DNA of 64,000 nt from Carposina sasakii. Taxonomy: Eukaryota > Arthropoda > Insecta > Lepidoptera > Carposinidae. The translations under genes and the position numbers were made by a program. The stretch is from the NCBI GenBank assembly GCA_014607495.2, contig CP053175.1:1860001-1924000 (forward strand), written 5' to 3'. The notes under the pieces are model-generated. The model ran no database searches and was not told the origin of the DNA. It saw nothing but the letters and a program-made list of their open reading frames with translations. Within the stretch, counting starts at the first letter, position 1. Every line of letters starts with the position of its first letter. Below are positions 1 to 11,660 of the stretch, piece by piece.

Positions 1-81
1 GGAGTAAAGATGTAATAATCCCTCCCTAGTCCATATTATATTTAAGTTTTTACGGACGTTTACAATAGTCAAAATTTACTA

Positions 82-505
82 TGCTGCTCTGGGAGTTGTA
101 GCGGAGCCATCTATCGGATGCAGGAAAGAACCACAATCGAATGCAAAATCCTAGAATGCGATATCGAAGTTTCTCACAATTATTGGAATATATACATGGG
201 CCAACGACTAGTGGCCCGGTGGGGCCGGAAGGGCTTCCCTTTTCACCACCCCCACAGAGTGAAAAAAAATCGTATAATACTACAGCTGCTTCTCTTCCCG
301 GGCATACTGTACAAGTCAGTAGAGGGACAAGAGGATCTTGGTGTTTTGTAGGCGATGGGCTGACCACCTGTCACTACTAACCGAACTTGTACATCTCAAC
401 TATACCCTCAAAATTGGTAAGAAGTGGCACCATGTGGTTCTATCGGCCCTTGGTGCTCTGCCTACCCCGTAAGGGATAAAGGCGTGATTATATGTATGTA
501 TGTAT
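82..505 (+). repeat. Dispersed repeat F, copy 1 (interrupted)
   Basis: The sequence from the 'atgctgctctgggag' motif to the 'gtgattatatgtatgtatgt' tail recurs at 40866-41120 (same strand) and 20465-20725 (opposite strand). This copy carries roughly 160 extra bases (about 96-257) missing from the copy at 40866, so something inserted here or was lost there. The ATGT-type simple tail suggests a retroposed (SINE- or LINE-derived) element. The open frames crossing it on both strands are repeat-derived, not genes. Confidence 0.7.
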
Positions 506-1180
506 ATTACAATAGTCTAAATATAATCTTAGGAAGTATAAAGTATAATATTTCCGCCACTGCAACTCCTGTAAGCCAAAATCAACAGAGGCGACCAGAA
601 AAATACAAATAAAGCATAGAAAATCCCGGGGAACCAAAAAGCGCCTTTAAAGTATTAAAAGTAATAAAAATCTCTCTCGAGATCGATTTTGTACAATATT
701 TTTTAAATTGTGTTTATTTACCTCTTTGTGTGTATAACAAAGAATATAAATAAGAATAAGAAATTATCGTATTTAAAAAATTTAGGAAAAAAAAAAGTTG
801 CGCCACGTAAAATAAAATGAAATATTTTATTTGTCCGATTTCCGGTAGATAATACAATTATATAGGTATTATACAATGTCAATGTATGTGTCTTAAATAA
901 TGGTAATGTACGCGAAAATCTGCCTATTGAGACGTACAAATGTTTTTATCAGAAATAGTCACTGATTCGATAAAAGGTGTAGGTATTGGCCATTCTTTAC
1001 TTCTTTAGAACTTTTTTGCATTATAAGTGATCTGATTACGAAAAAAATGTGCGGATCACGCAGATCGGTTACGGTTCGTCACGTTTTTGTTTGCCCTACT
1101 GATTTGTTACTGGGTTACTCCAGATGTGCTTAGCACATTTGACTACTTTTAATGCCGAAGGCTAGTTTATATGACAAGTA
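506..1180. other. AT-rich stretch, nothing recognised
   Basis: I see no splice-supported exon, terminal repeat or known element here. Short open frames have no family resemblance. Confidence 0.5.
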
Positions 1181-1642
1181 ACGGTGTTATTACCTATTAC
1201 CAGAGGTCGGAATTAGGTAGAGTCATTTATGTACTTGCACTGATTTCATACAGCGAAAGAATAAAGTGGATATGCCTCAAATTCCGGTATTAATTTTAAA
1301 GAGCAGAAATTTTATGTTAATTATCTTTGTTTTATTTGTCTATCTCTGAGGGTTTTATTATTATTTATTTGTAATATTGTTGGCCACACGGGATTGTCCA
1401 TTAGAAATCCTGGGAAGGTCCACATTAATATCAACATTTCGATGCAAGTACATAAATGACTCTACCTAATTCCGACCTCTGCTTATTACAAAAGAGCGCC
1501 TAAAGTTAGATTCGTTTTAAATATGACATTTGACAGTAAAATGTATAGAATATCCGACAAATTTAGGCAATGTTTCGCTTATATTTATGTGTGTATATAT
1601 ATGTGCTTTTATATGATGCATATATTCTTTTGTAATAACACG
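1181..1642. mobile_element. MITE with GGTGTTATTACAAAAG termini, split by a second insertion
   Basis: The left end reads acggtgttatta and the right end (1621-1642) is its inverse, cttttgtaataacacg. The body after the nested insertion continues with aaaagagcgcctaaag. A related, uninterrupted element lies at 2790-2920 and shares the same terminal sequence. Confidence 0.65.
1201..1481. mobile_element. hAT-type MITE nested in the previous element
   Basis: The 281-bp element has near-perfect inverted termini of about 39 bp starting CAGAGGTCGGAATTAGG. Eight-base flanks cctattac (1193-1200) and cttattac (1482-1489) differ at one base and fit the 8-bp target duplication of hAT transposases. No coding capacity is present. 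Confidence 0.75.
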
Positions 1643-1849
1643 TGTTTAAATTGTATCTTTATAATTTGCAATAACACAGTTATTAGGAAATACCTGAAAT
1701 TGTAGAGTTAGCATTGTTATATCGTGAAATATGTTTTTCCTGTTGCAATTTTATCATATTTTTTGTGCATTTTGTACTGGATATAAGAAATAATAATGGA
1801 TGGAGTAGTAACATCATAATTTAACTCTGAGGTGTAAAATTATGAGATC

Positions 1850-2205
1850 CTGTGCTGATGCGGGGTTTTTTAAATTTTCAAAATTAAAATTCATTTATGT
1901 CAGGTAATAGACCCATAGATTTTGATAACTATTATTATTATTATTATTATTATTAATATCATAACGAATAACACATTTAAAATTACAAATTTAGTTGATT
2001 TTACTAGAATACATCAGCTGCATCTCCCTCCGTGCATGTCGTAAGAGTCGACTAAGGACTTTAGGGGTCTCTTAGACGATGAGCTAGCAACTTGCCACTG
2101 ATATTTAACACCTGAGCCCGCTATGCTAAGCGTGGCTGTAGGATTTCCTTCGGGATCCTGCCGTTTTGACCACCCCATTTTAACACAGCCATCTGTGTGC
2201 AATGT
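1850..2205 (-). repeat. Repeat A copy, with about 130 bp insertion
   Basis: The 3' terminal piece (gtgctgatgcgggg, 1854-1867) is separated from the rest (from 2006) by AT-rich DNA containing a (TTA)n tract at 1930-1955. The remainder follows the consensus described at 30523-30748 in reverse orientation. Confidence 0.75.
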
Positions 2206-2494
2206 GCATGTATGGATTCAGCATCTACGTAACGTAGTTAAATATTTTCTAGAAAGCTCCCTATATTGTTCAACTAAAACAATTGAAAAATTAAATCCAT
2301 TACTTTCTAGTATCCTTTACTATCTGAATTTACTACAACATTGTTGTAACATATCGGTATAGGTACAAGTAAGTTGCGGTTAACCAAAACCGAAGTTTGG
2401 AATTACACGCGAAACACAATCCATTGTGTGAAGTTAGGATTAAGGTATTGGTATAGGTTACTATTAAGTAGGTGTTATATGATATTGAGATTAG

Positions 2495-2725
2495 GTGCTG
2501 GTTTCACCATTGGCTATTAAATTCCGAAAAACCTATCTGGCACTTATTTTGACAGATAACCCGTACAATTACCTGTCGAAAAAATAATTAATAGCAGTAA
2601 GGCCTGTCTTTCCAATGGTCAGCATCAGATAGCTTATCCGATAGACAAATATTTAATGCTGTATTTCTCTAAAACTTAATTGATACTTATTTAGGATATC
2701 CGATCATTGAAAAACTCGGCCCTTA
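2495..2725. repeat. Degenerate MITE-like sequence
   Basis: The motifs 'tttccaatggtcagcatcag' and 'ctctaaaacttaattgatac' recur in altered form at 4895-5005 and 40650-40765. The ends resemble inverses of each other (ccattggct / cattgaaaaactcggccctt). A shorter relative is at 31005-31094. Confidence 0.45.
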
Positions 2726-2789
2726 GTCATTTTGTTTACATTTTCTTTTTTACTCAAAAATTCAGTCTAGTTGTTTTAAAAAGGCCTGA

Positions 2790-2920
2790 CCGTGTTATTA
2801 CAAAAGAATTTAAACATATTTTTAGCTAAACATGGCCTAAACTTGGCATTTACATTTTGCTGTCAAATGTCAGATTTAAATAGAGTTTAACTTTAGGCGC
2901 TCTTTTGTAATAACACCGTG
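2790..2920. mobile_element. MITE with CGTGTTATTACAAAAGA termini
   Basis: Both ends are inverse copies (ccgtgttattacaaaaga / tcttttgtaataacaccg). It is the uninterrupted relative of the outer element at 1181-1642. Confidence 0.65.
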
Positions 2921-2999
2921 AGTCTCTTGCATCACTGCTATTAATTACATCAATCGGTCGTCAATTGTGTTTAGCTAATTTTTAAGTAGCAAGTAGCTA

Positions 3000-3141
3000 A
3001 GCTGCGTCATTCTCTCAGGCGATCAGCTAGCGACTTGTAACAGATCAACATCTAAACCGGGTATACTAAACGTGACAGTGGGATCACGTTTATGATCTTG
3101 AAGTTCTGACTACTGTCATTTCGGGAACACAGGCGTGTCTA
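3000..3141 (-). repeat. Repeat A fragment
   Basis: It covers the middle and the gtgtt-proximal end of the consensus and lacks the cgcatcagc end. It abuts the MITE that starts at 3147. Confidence 0.65.
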
Positions 3142-3146
3142 TAAAG

Positions 3147-3525
3147 TATACAGGATGTTTTTTCGTTGCCACCCTTAACGAAGGGTACGTACTCTATACA
3201 TCAAATAAATTAAGTAGGTATATGCTGGGAAACGATGTAAATTTTTTGAAAAAAATATTTTTAATTACTTGATTGGGCGAAATTTATAGTGTCCAGTGTT
3301 TATGCTAGTTTTTTCATAGACTGATATTAATTATTTCTCTTGAAAAAATACGCGCTACGCGCGTCTATGTGCATTTATGCAGAAAAACGCAGTCTATTTA
3401 CTCAACTTTGGACCCTAATATCTTGGAAACCAGACACTTCCCAGGTATGCTTCCATGGAGAAAAATGATCGTGATGATGAGGAGATTCCGTACTTTTGGA
3501 ACGTTGACGAAAATCATCCTGTATA
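3147..3525 (+). mobile_element. MITE C, copy 1 (TATACAGGATG termini)
   Basis: A 379-bp element with inverted ends tatacaggatgttttttcg and cgaaaatcatcctgtata. Close copies are at 5861-6205 (reverse) and 58897-59284 (forward), which fixes the boundaries. The interior has the shared string 'cttcccaggtatgcttccat'. It is non-coding. Confidence 0.75.
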
Positions 3526-3576
3526 TTTATTATCATTCATCATTCTCAGACTTGAGATATCCACTGCTGAACAGGC

Positions 3577-3848
3577 ATAGAGGAATAAGATGTCATAGAG
3601 TGCTAATGTCATACTAACTGTTACGATGCACCATTAGACTTTTCGGTCCCTCACAATTCCAGTCCTTGACACTTAGATTCTTTTAGTGTAATGTATAGTA
3701 ATGTACTACATTACTAATGTATTGTAACGTATAGTAATGCAATCTAAGTCTCAAGGACTGCAATTGTGTGGCACCGAAAAGTCTAATGGTGCATCGAAAC
3801 TGTTAGTATGACATTAGCACTCTATGTCTACATCTTATTCCTCTATGA
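3577..3848. mobile_element. Long-armed foldback element
   Basis: Two arms of about 95 bp (from 'aggaataagatgtcatagag' to 'ccttgacacttagatt' and its inverse) flank a loop of about 75 bp rich in tagtaatgt. A related single arm lies at 24245-24295. The transcript would fold into a long hairpin. Confidence 0.7.
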
Positions 3849-5407
3849 CATAGGCCTCCTCCAACATTATGTATGTATGTATGTATCAAGTCACATTATA
3901 TTGTATAGTATGTATGTATTCACGTACGCGATGCCTAACTATGCGGACCGCCCTATGATTTCTGACCGGAGAAAGGCACTTGGGTGCGAATTGTATCAGG
4001 CGTCACTATTCGGCGGGATCCCTAGCTTCGATACATACAAGACACTTTCTTGAATACACTAATCTATCATATAAAAAAAAAACCGCAATCTAACAACTCG
4101 TTGCGTAGTTTTAAAGATTTAAGCATACATATAGACGGACAGACAGCGACAGCGACTTTGTTTTATACTATGTAGTGATTTGGCTTAGCGCTTGAATACG
4201 AGTACCAAGTCCTTGCAGTAATCAGAGCGTGTGATTAACGATCCGGAAACTGACGGTCACTCATCCATCAGTGATCCATCATGTTTAATTATCACGAGAC
4301 CATAGACGTTAAAAAAATTCTATGTCAACGCAAATATTTTATTAAAAGAAAGCCTAAGTAACATTGCACTGATCCCATAAACAATGGGATAAGGGTCCTT
4401 TTTTAAAATAGCATGAACAGTAAATACATATTTACTTCTTATTATAAATAAATAAATAATTTAATTTATTTCAATTTGTACAGTTGGAAAGAAATGTTAT
4501 ATATAAGTTACTGAAAAAAATTCTATTAGAACATAATTATTATTTATATTATGAGAACTAACATAATGGTATAATGGTGGCTTAGTGGTTATAGCGAATA
4601 TTTTAATAAGGACAATTCTGGCTAAAAAAATTACGGTTTGCAGTGGTCGTGGGAAAAAAAAAAACAAAATTCGATTCCCACTCGGATGAAGATTTTTTTA
4701 CATTTTCTTTATTAATAATTTAATAATGGTATTAATTCGAATCATTTTTAAATCCACGACTAAAAAGCAGGTTAATAATGAAGGATAAAGAAATAAGTAC
4801 CTACGTATATAATAAGCACAATTCTGTCGCTCTAAAAAAATTATTTAAGATTTAAAAAATTCCATTCAAACTATTTTTAGGTACATTGGCTGATTTTTCC
4901 AAACGTCAGATAGCCTATCAGAGAAATAAAGTTGATGTTGTCTTACTCTAAAACTTGATAATGATAGAGACAGCATTAACTTTATTCTCCAGATAGGCAG
5001 ACCTTATACATATTATATCTATGTTGTGTTTATTCTATCAAGTAAAGAATCGAGCGAGAAATTAACCAAAGACAACAGGGCTTCCCATGTCAATCAAATT
5101 GATGGAAACCCCATTTTGTTAATGATTCCCAAAGGGAAATCTAATAAATGTATTCAATGAAGGCAAAGGAATACTTATAAGGGCTGAGTTACCCTATCTA
5201 TCAAAAGTTTTAGTTAGTCTTTGTCACCCGAGGAGGGTTGGCGCCAGGCAGGCAGCCGGCCGTAAAAACGAACGCTAAATCCTTGGTAATATGACTTAAA
5301 AAAACCATATTGCGCCGACCCTAATGTTATATGGGCAAAAAATCTTTAAAAAACTCTTTGTTTTCTCTAATAAGTAGGTAAAAAAGTATATAGGTTGGGT
5401 GCTACTT
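3849..5407. other. Degenerate repeats, no gene seen
   Basis: Between 4085 and 4165 lies a fragment shared with 16445-16560 ('aagcatacat' plus 'gcgactttgttttatac'). Between 4565 and 4720 is a decayed tRNA-headed SINE related to the copy at 13018 ('cagtggtcgtggg', 'gattcccactcgg'). Positions 4895-5005 match the MITE-like family at 2495. At 5225-5340 is a LINE 3' fragment (catattgcgccgaccc). I found no exon. Confidence 0.5.
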
Positions 5408-5560
5408 AGAACTGCTCTATTTAACAAGTCTCTCAGGTGAAGAGCTACCAACTTGTCACTGATGATTATCTTCTGTCCTCGCTATGCTAAACGCGGCTGT
5501 GGTATCTCCTTGATGATCCTGCAGTTCTGGCTACCCCATTTTTGAAACACAGCTGTGTAT
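5408..5560 (-). repeat. Repeat A fragment
   Basis: This is the gtgtt-proximal half of the consensus, from the 'ctctcagg' box to 'acacagctgtgtat'. Confidence 0.65.
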
Positions 5561-5860
5561 ATACAATATGCATGTAATCAGAAATTATGTATATAAATTA
5601 AGGATAAATTAACATCCTAGAATACAAAGCACTTTATGCTCTTTTGAATAATTTCAGAATTGACTGCACTACTCTACTTCTCGCGTCTTTGTCCGCGTAA
5701 ATTGTAGACTCATAGCAATTTGTTTAGCTAACAAGGTTTGCTTCTTGAAGTTATAAAGGCGTCAGTTTAAAGGCGCTACTAAAATGTATTGGCAGGCGCC
5801 GCCCCGCGCCATTTTGTTTTCCGATACTCTAGATACGTACTGTTCTAAGTGCTGAGGCAA

Positions 5861-6205
5861 TATACAGCGTACGGAATCTCCTCATCATCACGATCATTTT
5901 TCTCTATGGAAGCATACCTGGGAAGTGTCTGGTTTCCAAAATATTAGGGTCCAAAGTTGAGTAAATAGATTGCGTTTTTCTGCATAAATGCACATTGACG
6001 CGCGTAGCAAGCTTTATTCACGAGAAATAATTAACATCTGTCTATGAATAAACTAGCATAAACACTGGACACTATAAATTTCGCCCGATTAAGTAATTAA
6101 AAAAAATTACATTGTTTCCCAGCATTTTTTCTGGCGTAAACTTACTTTATTTGATGTATAGAGTACGTACCCTTCGTTAAGGGTGGCAACGAAAAAACAC
6201 ACTGT
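5861..6205 (-). mobile_element. MITE C, copy 2
   Basis: An inverted copy of the element at 3147-3525, sharing the 'atgcttccat' and 'cccttcgttaagggtggcaa' segments. Confidence 0.7.
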
Positions 6206-6249
6206 AGATTTCCAATACTAATCGTAGTTGTAAGATTTCATTCGTGATC

Positions 6250-6475
6250 ATGCAGTTATGGCTACTCCATTTCGGGAACAGAGCACCGAAATTCAAGATC
6301 ATAAGGGAGAGTCCACAGCTATAGCGGGGAAAAATGTAAATGTTCAGAGACAAGATGCTAGCTCATCGCCTGAGAGAATGGCCGTCCTCCTTTACTCGAC
6401 TCTTACGACGGAAGGAATTGCACGGAAGGATGCAGCTGATGTATTTTAGTGAAGCCCTGCATCAGCACATATCAG
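6250..6475 (+). repeat. Repeat A copy
   Basis: Nearly full length; ends in gaagccctgcatcagcac. Confidence 0.7.
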
Positions 6476-6482
6476 TAACTAA

Positions 6483-6700
6483 TATCATCATCATCATCAT
6501 CATCTGCATATGGCAGTCCACTGCTGGATTGTGGAACGCCACAAGACTGCCATGGGGGGTATTTGCCCATAGTCACCACGCTGGGCAGGCGGGTTGGTGA
6601 CCGCAGTGTGTATTTTGGACTATGTTGTCAACACGAGAGGCCCTACTGCCCACCTCCCGGAAACCCTTAATCGCCTCGTACGATATCCACGGTAACTAAT
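6483..6700 (+). repeat. Repeat B copy (catcatcatc...cctcgtacgatatccacgg)
   Basis: It shares 'gcagtccactgctgga', 'gtcaccacgctgggcaggcg' and 'cctcgtacgatacccacgg' with copies at 19513, 38893 and 60609. A CAT microsatellite marks one end. This family is typical of lepidopteran intergenic DNA. Confidence 0.7.
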
Positions 6701-7014
6701 ATGCATTATATTAAAATTCGTTCCACCAAATGTGCAGTTATTTCTTAGTCTATAGTATATTTAAATATCTATTAAACGAAGCTAAGGTCATCGACATTAA
6801 ATTAGGTAACATTAAATAACGTTTATGTTGCATTCATGACTAAAAATGCTGGTATATTTTTAAATGATTTTTCAAATAAATATTGATTACGGTACAGTAA
6901 TTATTGCAATTAACCACGGAGGCAGAAGTATGGCGGAGTTGTTGTTATAATAATCATTTAAAATTATGCAGATAGATATACAATTAAATGATTTATGACA
7001 ATTTAAGTTCCTAT

Positions 7015-7213
7015 ACTGATGCGGGGCTTCAACAGAATACATCAGCTGCATCTCCTTCCGTGCATGTCGTAAGAGTCGACTAAGGAACTCAGGGGCGTCT
7101 TCTCAGGCGATAAGCCAGCATTATCATTGATCTTTTACATCTGACCCTGTTATGCTTAACCTGGCTGTGGGATATCGTGATCCTGAAGTACTGGATACCC
7201 TCTTATAGAATCA
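7015..7213 (-). repeat. Repeat A copy
   Basis: Runs from actgatgcggggcttcaaca to the 'ctggataccc' end. Both ends are present. Confidence 0.7.
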
Positions 7214-7559
7214 AAGTCTAGTATACATATATGTTTCTGATTAAAGTAGCAACTTAGCAAGATTATAAAAGTCTTGATAAACATAGTAGGTACAGAAATC
7301 GTTTACCCCAGCGCTCATAACTTAACACTAAGAATGAGGGCATTAGTGTCAACTTTTTTTATTTACTCCGATAAAAGTATATATATTTTAATTGTTATAT
7401 ATTATTTCACAAAAAATAGTACAGTGTCTTATAAACTTTGTACAAGTTTTTCAGTACACAGTTTTCGTTATCTATTGTATATTAATATGATAACAAAAAC
7501 AGTAATATGAGTAGAGACTGAGTAGTATTAGTACTTTTTTAGTACACAAGAGTTATTTA

Positions 7560-7830
7560 CAATAGTTAAGTATGGTTGTAGTATAATATAATATGATACT
7601 TACGATAATAACCTAAAATAACGGAGCAAACAAATCAAACGGAGCTGTCACTAATGTTGAATGAATGAATGAAATGAATGAAAACGATGAATAATGAATT
7701 TATCGATTAATAATATCGGACAGTAGGTATTCTAAGTACAAACATTAGTGACAGCTCCGTTTGATTTGTTCCTCCGTTATTTTAATTTATTATCGTAAGT
7801 GTCATATTATATTTTTTGCTAACTATTGCA
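7560..7830. mobile_element. Foldback MITE with long arms
   Basis: Arms of about 90 bp (containing 'cttacgataataa' and 'aaatcaaacggagctgtcac') are inverse copies around a gaatgaatgaatgaaa-rich loop. The boundaries are estimates. Confidence 0.7.
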
Positions 7831-8543
7831 TAAGCTGGGCGGTTACTGAACTTTATTACCTAACTCGTGTCACTAATTATACCTTCCTGCTATTATTATA
7901 AACGTGATAGGTTTTTTAAAATTGATGTTCGTTACTGCATGCATAAACTATCGAATGGATTTTGATGAAACTTGGTAATCAACCTTAACACACCTTATAC
8001 ATGAGAATGACATGTCTATGTTGATAAGGCGGATAAAGTCGCGGGCGTAAGCTTGATAATAGTAATTAAAATGCGTACTTATTAAAGAAGTTATTATTTA
8101 AACCTTGCAAATCTACATTTAACAATAGATTTAATGTAACAAAGTCTGGATAATATACTAAGTAAATGTATCTATGTAAAAAAAATGGGTAAAATTAAAA
8201 TGTCTTTCTCTTGAAAAGTCGTAGAAAATAACGGTATAATTAGATTAGAATTGTTAAAAACACAGTAGGTAATTGTTATTTACCCTAAGTATGAAAATGT
8301 CGTTTACCTATACATTTTAAATTAAAATAAAAAAAATTGTAAGTTGGACAACAGTGAATTAAGTTATGTAGCTATAATTCAATACACAATTTATAATATT
8401 GGTTTAAAAGACTGACGTACGACCTTGTACTATGTAAAATACTATGACATAATAATGCGTAATAGCGCTAACATACATTAATATTAAAGTAATTAATAAA
8501 ATAAGATAATTACATATGCAATTTTCAAAAAGTAGGTACTCAC

Positions 8544-8649
8544 TGTTGTCCGTTTTCTTCCCGTTTTTCACAGCGACTACGCCGTTCCCGTTACTGCAAT
8601 TCCCGTTTGATCCATTCTCCAAAGAGGTTGAAGCAACCAGTTCCTTCAT
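8544..8649 (-). CDS. First coding exon of an unidentified minus-strand gene
   Basis: The ATG at 8649 opens 35 codons rich in Asn, Gly, Ser and Val (starting MKELVASTSLENG). They end at a strong donor, aaca|gtgagtacc, in phase 1. The upstream sequence (8,650-8,800) is less AT-rich and includes gacgtcac, a CRE-like octamer, which fits a promoter. No second exon was found leftward, so the rest would lie past an intron longer than 8.5 kb or outside the window. The peptide is low complexity and I cannot name the gene. A chance open frame remains possible. Confidence 0.45.
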
Positions 8650-9484
8650 TTTAACAAATTAAAAAGAAATAAATAGTAGAATGCAAATTTAAAATTCAAC
8701 TCTCGAATGCAGCCCGTTTCGCGCGCTTTCAGACGTCACTTTGGCGGTACACAAATTATGGCAATGGATTTAACTAGAGCGAGAACTTGTTTTACTGTAC
8801 GGCCAAGGTAATCGCGATTTACGTTTTAGAAAAAAGAATTCTTTGGCTGTATGACCGACGATAGGGGAAGCTAGTGGTAAATTAAAAAAGGAGGTTAGGT
8901 TATGTTGCTGCGCGCGCTCTTGGCATAATGCACTGATTTCCGATGGCTGTATAAATATAAGTTGACAATAGTGTATCACTTTGAATTTCTAGGGCTAATT
9001 CAATGTTGTGTAATGCATTGTTTTAATTTGGTGGTTTGTATTAAATTGGTTATTCTATTAGTTGTTTTATTGGTTCTGGGAAAGTTTTGGAATTGTTGCG
9101 ACAGATTTTGTACATGCTCTAATGGGATAGCTAATATTGAAGTTGTTTTTTATAATTTTGCATAGTGATAGATGAAGTTGTCACTGGCCAGAAATATAAA
9201 AAGTTCTTAACAGTATGGAAGTGGTTTAAAACCTTTTTTTTAATAATTATATATATTATGGCCAGTGTTAGCGGCTCTACCTATATTATTGTTTCCCTGT
9301 TGTGAAAAAGGGACACTACTATAAGCAGCAGAGCGATATCTCGCTTCCACAATGAAAATTTAGCTTTAAGGGTGCATACTACATACATAGTAACTACTTA
9401 GTAGGCCTATGAAATCAACTCGTTAACCAGTGAAAAAGCAGAGTAGATAGAAATGGGTAGAATATAAGAAAAATATTTCTCCAC
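8650..9484. other. Possible promoter region, otherwise nothing recognised
   Basis: Positions 8,700-8,830 are the least AT-rich part of the neighbourhood and sit directly 5' of the exon at 8,544-8,649. The rest contains no exon or element I can support. Confidence 0.35.
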
Positions 9485-9842
9485 TATACAGGGTGTAACA
9501 AAAAGGGTATATTAAGCGAAAAGTTATGTAAATAACCCACTATAGAGAACCTGTCCACAAAATTTGAAACCCGAAATCACATTTTAATAATAATTTTAAT
9601 ACGATTTAATATGTAACGATTTGGATCATTCTGTTATGTTATATATTATATGAAATAAAATAAATAAATGTTTATTTTTCCCGATAGTATGGAGAATTTT
9701 TTAATTTCTCAGAAATTTTCATACAATCTTGAAAAATAAAAATGTGATTTCGAGTCTAAAATTTTGTAGATAGGTTCTCTATAGTGGGCTATTTACATAG
9801 CTTTTCGCTTAACATACCCTTTTTGTTACACCCTGTATATTC
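9485..9842. mobile_element. MITE with TATACAGGGTGTAACAAAAAG termini, long arms
   Basis: Arms of about 100 bp are inverse copies (gggtgtaacaaaaagggtat, cccactatagagaacct). Internally shorter relatives lie at 23284-23476 and, as fragments, at 15972-16120 and 25321-25353. Confidence 0.8.
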
Positions 9843-10307
9843 ATAAATCATTCCATATTGAAACTTTTGGGTAGTTTAGTTTTCCATTTGTTTAAATAAA
9901 AACATCATAAATCAATGTAGAACAACTTCAAACCAATTCTTATATCACAAACCTCCTCGACTGGCCCCTCAAGGGAAAACAACTGAGAATACCAATAAAA
10001 CACTCACCAGGGGGACAATTCTTGAAATTTTTTGAGCCGAAACGCAACCACTACGAACTGTTAACGAAACGCGGTGCGAAGCAATATATACTTACCGCTT
10101 GAGTAATAAGGTACATTTTGTCACGCATAGGTCGCAAGTGCGACAGAATAAAAACAAATATCTGTCTTGTGCTGATATATGTCTAATTACGTCTCCGGAA
10201 AGTAATTATTGCTTTGTTCTGAGCGTCTACAACGATTCCGTTTCGGCTTCGTTCTAACTCGAGACTTTTCGAGATTTGGCCCTGAGTTTAAAACAAAAAC
10301 CCCCATG

Positions 10308-10380
10308 TGGCACTAGCCTTGTGGCGTGCCCTGTGGGAGGCCTACGTCCAGCAGTAGGACTGTAATAGGCTGAAGACATA
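10308..10380 (-). repeat. Repeat B end fragment
   Basis: It holds 'gtggcgtgccctgtgggagg' and 'aggctgaagaca', the reverse of the start of the copy at 38893. Confidence 0.65.
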
Positions 10381-10685
10381 GACGACTCACCGGTTTGCTA
10401 ACTCCCAGAGTTCGGTATTTTGTGAACTGTTTCACGTCAAAATGTATTAAAGTGGTACAATGTGCTGTTTCCTCCACCATCTTGATGTTACTATCATCCA
10501 AGATTGACAAATAGATCAGGAACTGAATAAAACGATGTCCTCGTTCGGCAAAAAGTTTTCTTTCCGTGGAGTTTTTTTTTTTAGCTCTGACAGCGGAAAG
10601 AAATGCTTAACGGAAGTTAGCGTGCTTTTAGTTCGGATAGTGCTATTCATTTGTTTATTGTTAATTTTTAATCTTTTTTAACATA

Positions 10686-10833
10686 TAGGAACACACGGCT
10701 TGTTTTTACTTAAAATAGGGTTGCCAGAACTGCAGGATCATGAGATAGATCCCACAGCCACGTTTATTACTTGTACTGATGCTTCTGGCTTCCCCAGAAT
10801 ACATCAGCTATACATCCATCCGTGCATGCTTTA
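10686..10833. repeat. Chimeric repeat A (forward piece joined to reverse piece)
   Basis: Positions 10686-10775 match the acggct end forward (gaactgcaggatcatgagat). From about 10777 the opposite end is present in reverse (actgatgc...agaatacatcagct...ccgtgcatgc). The interior is missing, so this is a rearranged copy. Confidence 0.6.
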
Positions 10834-11660
10834 TAGACTGTACTGTATGTGTATTGTAAACAGGATGATTTTTGATCGTCAACGGTCCCGAAAACTACGG
10901 AATCTCCTCATAATCATAAGTAATATATTCATACTTAAAAATGTAAAAAACAAGAAAAATGATAATTGAAAGAGAATACATAATAATAATATTTATTTAT
11001 TTAGGCGTGTCGTAGGCCCACTGGTTAGTAAGTATGAATTATTTAAAGACTACGAGAAAGATGACCGACCAGTAGGTACGAGTATTATCATGATCACGAA
11101 CGAGAATCGTGAAGGAGTCTTATCTATATTAAACGATATAAAATTTTTATTTTAATTTTTGGTAGCTACCGCTTACGGTACTTACTGTGTACATCAAATA
11201 ATGTAAATATAAAAATAAAATAATTGCTGTATAATGACTTTAATTTTTAGTAAATTTTTTTATTGGCGTGGCGCTACAATCGATGCAAGCAATAGAAGGT
11301 ACTCGTAATCTACTGTCTGTTGAGGTTCCGCCGTTTAAATTCCAGGTTTTATCAAGACGAAATCATTATTGAAATGCAGATGGTCGAAAGTTCTAATGAA
11401 ATCTTAGGTTGCATTTTATCCTAATCTTGATCTGCAATATTGAAATTGGTCGTTAGTGGTGCGCAGTAAAAACCATTTTATAGGATTCATTTTCGGGAAA
11501 TATGTTACTCGCGTCTACATGCATTTATGCAAATAATACAATCTCATACATAACTCAACTTTGGACCTTAATACATTGGAAAGCAGACACTTCCCAGGTA
11601 TGCTTCTATGGTGAGAAATATTCGTGATAATAAGGAGAATGTATAATATTCGGAAACATT
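10834..11660. other. No gene seen; short MITE C fragments
   Basis: 'acttcccaggtatgcttc' near 11590 and 'ggaatctcctcat' near 10899 are scraps of MITE C. Otherwise unassigned AT-rich sequence. Confidence 0.45.

Noticed and set aside
50..380. Several overlapping 77-105 codon open frames on both strands
   Set aside because: They cross a dispersed repeat with copies at 20465 and 40866, have no splice partners and no family resemblance.
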